From: Cellulomonas sp. HZM
GTDB lineage: Bacteria; Actinomycetota; Actinomycetes; Actinomycetales; Cellulomonadaceae
Direction of reading: 5' to 3'
DNA length: 64,000 nucleotides
Assembly: GCF_000708885.1 (NCBI RefSeq)
Contig: NZ_JEOE01000006.1
Location: 1 to 64,000, forward strand
Shown: positions 63,701 to 64,000 of the stretch, piece after piece
Layout: the number at the start of each line of letters is the position of its first letter
Numbering within the stretch: position 1 is the stretch's first letter
Program-made: the position numbers and the translations under genes
Notes under the pieces: generated by a model
Database searches by the model: none
What the model saw: only the letters and a program-made list of their open reading frames with translations
What the model was told of the DNA's origin: nothing

Positions 63701-64000
63701 GACCGCGAGCGCCGTGCCCGCGCGCGGCTCCGGACCGGTCAGCTCGGACGAGGCCGTCGCGACGACGACGACCGTCGCACCGGATCCCGCGCTCACGCTC
63801 GTCAAGCAGGCGACCGTCGGCGGCGCGCCGGCAGCGGGCGTCCACCTCGGGGACACCATCACGTACTCGTTCACCGTGACGAACGCCGGCAACGTGACCG
63901 TCACGGCGCCCACGGTCGCCGACGGCGTCACGACGTACTCCTGCCCCGCGACCACGCTGGCACCCGGCGCGAGCACGACGTGCGCCGGTCCCCAGCACGT
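60744..64000 (+). CDS. Secreted lectin-domain protein with DUF7507/DUF11-type repeats (3' end outside window)
   Basis: The frame is open from ATG 60744 to the window edge (1085 codons). Residues 1-about 39 are a signal peptide (MLSVRLRR, then a hydrophobic core, ending STSASA-AG). Residues about 42-335 are a legume/L-type-lectin-like domain with GDGIGFFLTDG, GGALGYAQRN and GVGLDVYGNY, which suggests carbohydrate binding. From about residue 368 come beta-sandwich repeats of about 110 residues, each with 'GD.itYsftVtNtGNVT', 'C...tLapGas.tC' and 'TVTqadVDAG...NtAtat'. They form a stalk. The cell wall anchor, if any, is beyond the window. Long frames on the opposite strand here are shadows. Confidence 0.88.
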   Translation, partial: MLSVRLRRSSSPVAAVSAVVLVLVTALAAVVGASTSASAAGTSLLTESFSGATVADPAFLALNSACLTRSTTTATGTALGKCATTNGPVPTSGDNGWLRLTDATTNVKGGVVYNRAIPAAAGLVVQFQQAQYGGSVYNPGSNPAPGDGIGFFLTDGAYSLTSAGSYGGALGYAQRNDGTDGVVGGYLGVGLDVYGNYANDEEGRGTGCSAASAGTRTPNAITLRGPGRQSGTAWSQGYCRVGTTTQLSSAYNVQPSFWNASTVKPTPATEATFVRDVRVTIQPQPASGTTGPDVTVELKFPGETSWGHAVTTTMPTRAPATYKLGWAASTGGASDIHLIRNVDVSTVDALKDLTIAKQVVAPKAKYAVGDTISYQFVVYNTGTQTLTNIAVSDPKVTNLVCPATTLVAGASTICTASHVVTSADQAAGSAYANTATATGKAPDGSSVTTDPSTATVNLNDVPSLSLVKSASVLAGLAVGNQVSYTFTVTNTGNVTLTGPKVVDGGTTYTCPATSLVAGASTTCTGPVRTVTQAQVDAGVVTNTATASATFGGSTYTATDSATSTTVAPAPAITMTKTASPTSGATLGTVVAYSLTAKNTGNVTLTGVTAIDDGTTYACTPSTLAPGASATCAVPSHAVTQAEVDAGSSVNTATATGTAPGSAGSVTSTPSTATTTSTRTAGIALVKTATKGGQPAAPVSPGDVLTYAFSVTNTGNVTLSAPVVTDAGTTYSSCTPSTLAPGASATCAGPTRTVTADDVDAGQVVNTATVTATPPAGVAAPTATATVTVTTVADAPSFSVTKTADATVVHVGDVIHYGFTVANDGNVPLRNPTVVDQGTTYVCAPTSLAVAQSATCPGPTHTVTQADVDAGKVDNVATGHANRTNGTPLAGVTASLSIPAIAATPSITLTKTASMTSGAKVGDVLTYSLTVKNTGNVTVTSPTVTDAGQTYACTPTSLAPQASATCAGPSHTVTQGDVDAGSYVNRATASAVPARGSGPVSSDEAVATTTTVAPDPALTLVKQATVGGAPAAGVHLGDTITYSFTVTNAGNVTVTAPTVADGVTTYSCPATTLAPGASTTCAGPQH
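61845..64000 (+). repeat. Seven tandem repeats of about 330 bp (DUF7507/DUF11 type)
   Basis: Repeat starts, taken at the (V/L/P)G-D/N/T codon pair, are 61845, 62175, 62499, 62841, 63171, 63501 and 63846; spacings are 330, 324, 342, 330, 330 and 345 bp. The seventh is cut by the window edge. Two cysteines per repeat are nearly always kept and probably form a disulfide. Confidence 0.9.

Noticed and set aside
60435..63998. Very long open frame on the minus strand opposite the lectin-repeat gene
   Set aside because: It is Arg/Gly/Val-rich with no domain, arises from GC-rich codons on the other strand, and overlaps a gene with a clear signal peptide and repeats.
61845..64000. Possible CRISPR or transposon repeats because of the 330-bp period
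   Set aside because: The period is that of a protein repeat with conserved residues; no terminal inverted repeats or transposase.
1..64000. tRNA, rRNA, known riboswitch, origin, attachment site or insertion sequence
   Set aside because: I looked for cloverleaf-like and conserved RNA sequences, transposase motifs and DnaA-box clusters and saw none I could support.

Overview
The window is a very GC-rich chromosomal segment of a high-GC Gram-positive (Actinomycetota). GTG starts are frequent, stop/start overlaps of the GTGA and ATGA type are everywhere, and the gene content is typical of the group: bifunctional PriA, Wag31/DivIVA, SepF, a dcw cluster without ftsA, DUF3040, SAV_6107 and HelD/HelR-type proteins. 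The fused oleBC gene and the dcw order suggest a Micrococcales member close to Cellulomonas; that placement is inference. No tRNA, rRNA, CRISPR array, transposase or prophage gene was seen, so this looks like core chromosome with two inserted biosynthetic blocks.

Layout. (1) 1-19,204: a histidine operon on the minus strand (hisD, hisC, hisB, a small unknown gene, hisH, priA, then sseB) split by two unrelated blocks. Between hisD and hisC sits a head-to-head olefin set (oleA, fused oleBC, oleD). Between the hisB-side genes and hisH sits a divergent surface-glycan locus of four genes: a GT4/polysialyltransferase-like fusion, a DUF6716-type transferase, a GT29 sialyltransferase-like protein and a GT8/pyruvyltransferase fusion. 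(2) 19,273-25,172: an S4-domain protein, dnaE, rluD, lspA and a TraR/DksA-type zinc-finger protein. (3) 25,278-43,838: the division and cell wall cluster, read in the order mraZ, rsmH, ftsL-like, ftsI, murE, murF, mraY, murD, ftsW, murG, murC, ftsQ, ftsZ, pgeF, sepF, yggT, wag31. (4) 44,252-48,830: a MoxR ATPase, DUF58 and membrane transglutaminase operon divergent from mraZ. (5) 48,943-60,531: DUF3040, dinB behind a perfect LexA box, a spermidine-synthase-like methyltransferase fold protein, a cold-shock protein, a PAC2 protein, a three-gene REC-phosphatase / histidine kinase / response-regulator module, a HelD/HelR-type RNA polymerase ATPase and serA. (6) 60,744 to the end: the start of a large secreted protein with a legume-lectin-like domain and at least seven DUF7507/DUF11-type repeats; it runs off the window.

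How it works together. Regions 3 and 4 supply peptidoglycan precursors, septal synthesis and a probable wall or envelope transglutaminase. Three GTGGAG boxes at an exact 10-bp period lie in front of mraZ, and two further pairs of the same box face the moxR operon, which suggests MraZ may touch both. The glycan locus looks like the distal part of a pathway for a charged cell-surface polymer (nonulosonate-like sugar transfer plus pyruvylation); no nonulosonate synthesis genes are in the window. Seven genes (hisH, hisC, hisD, dnaE, lspA, murE and the spermidine-synthase-like gene) have a TAnnnT hexamer ending 6-7 bases before the start codon, as expected for leaderless transcripts.
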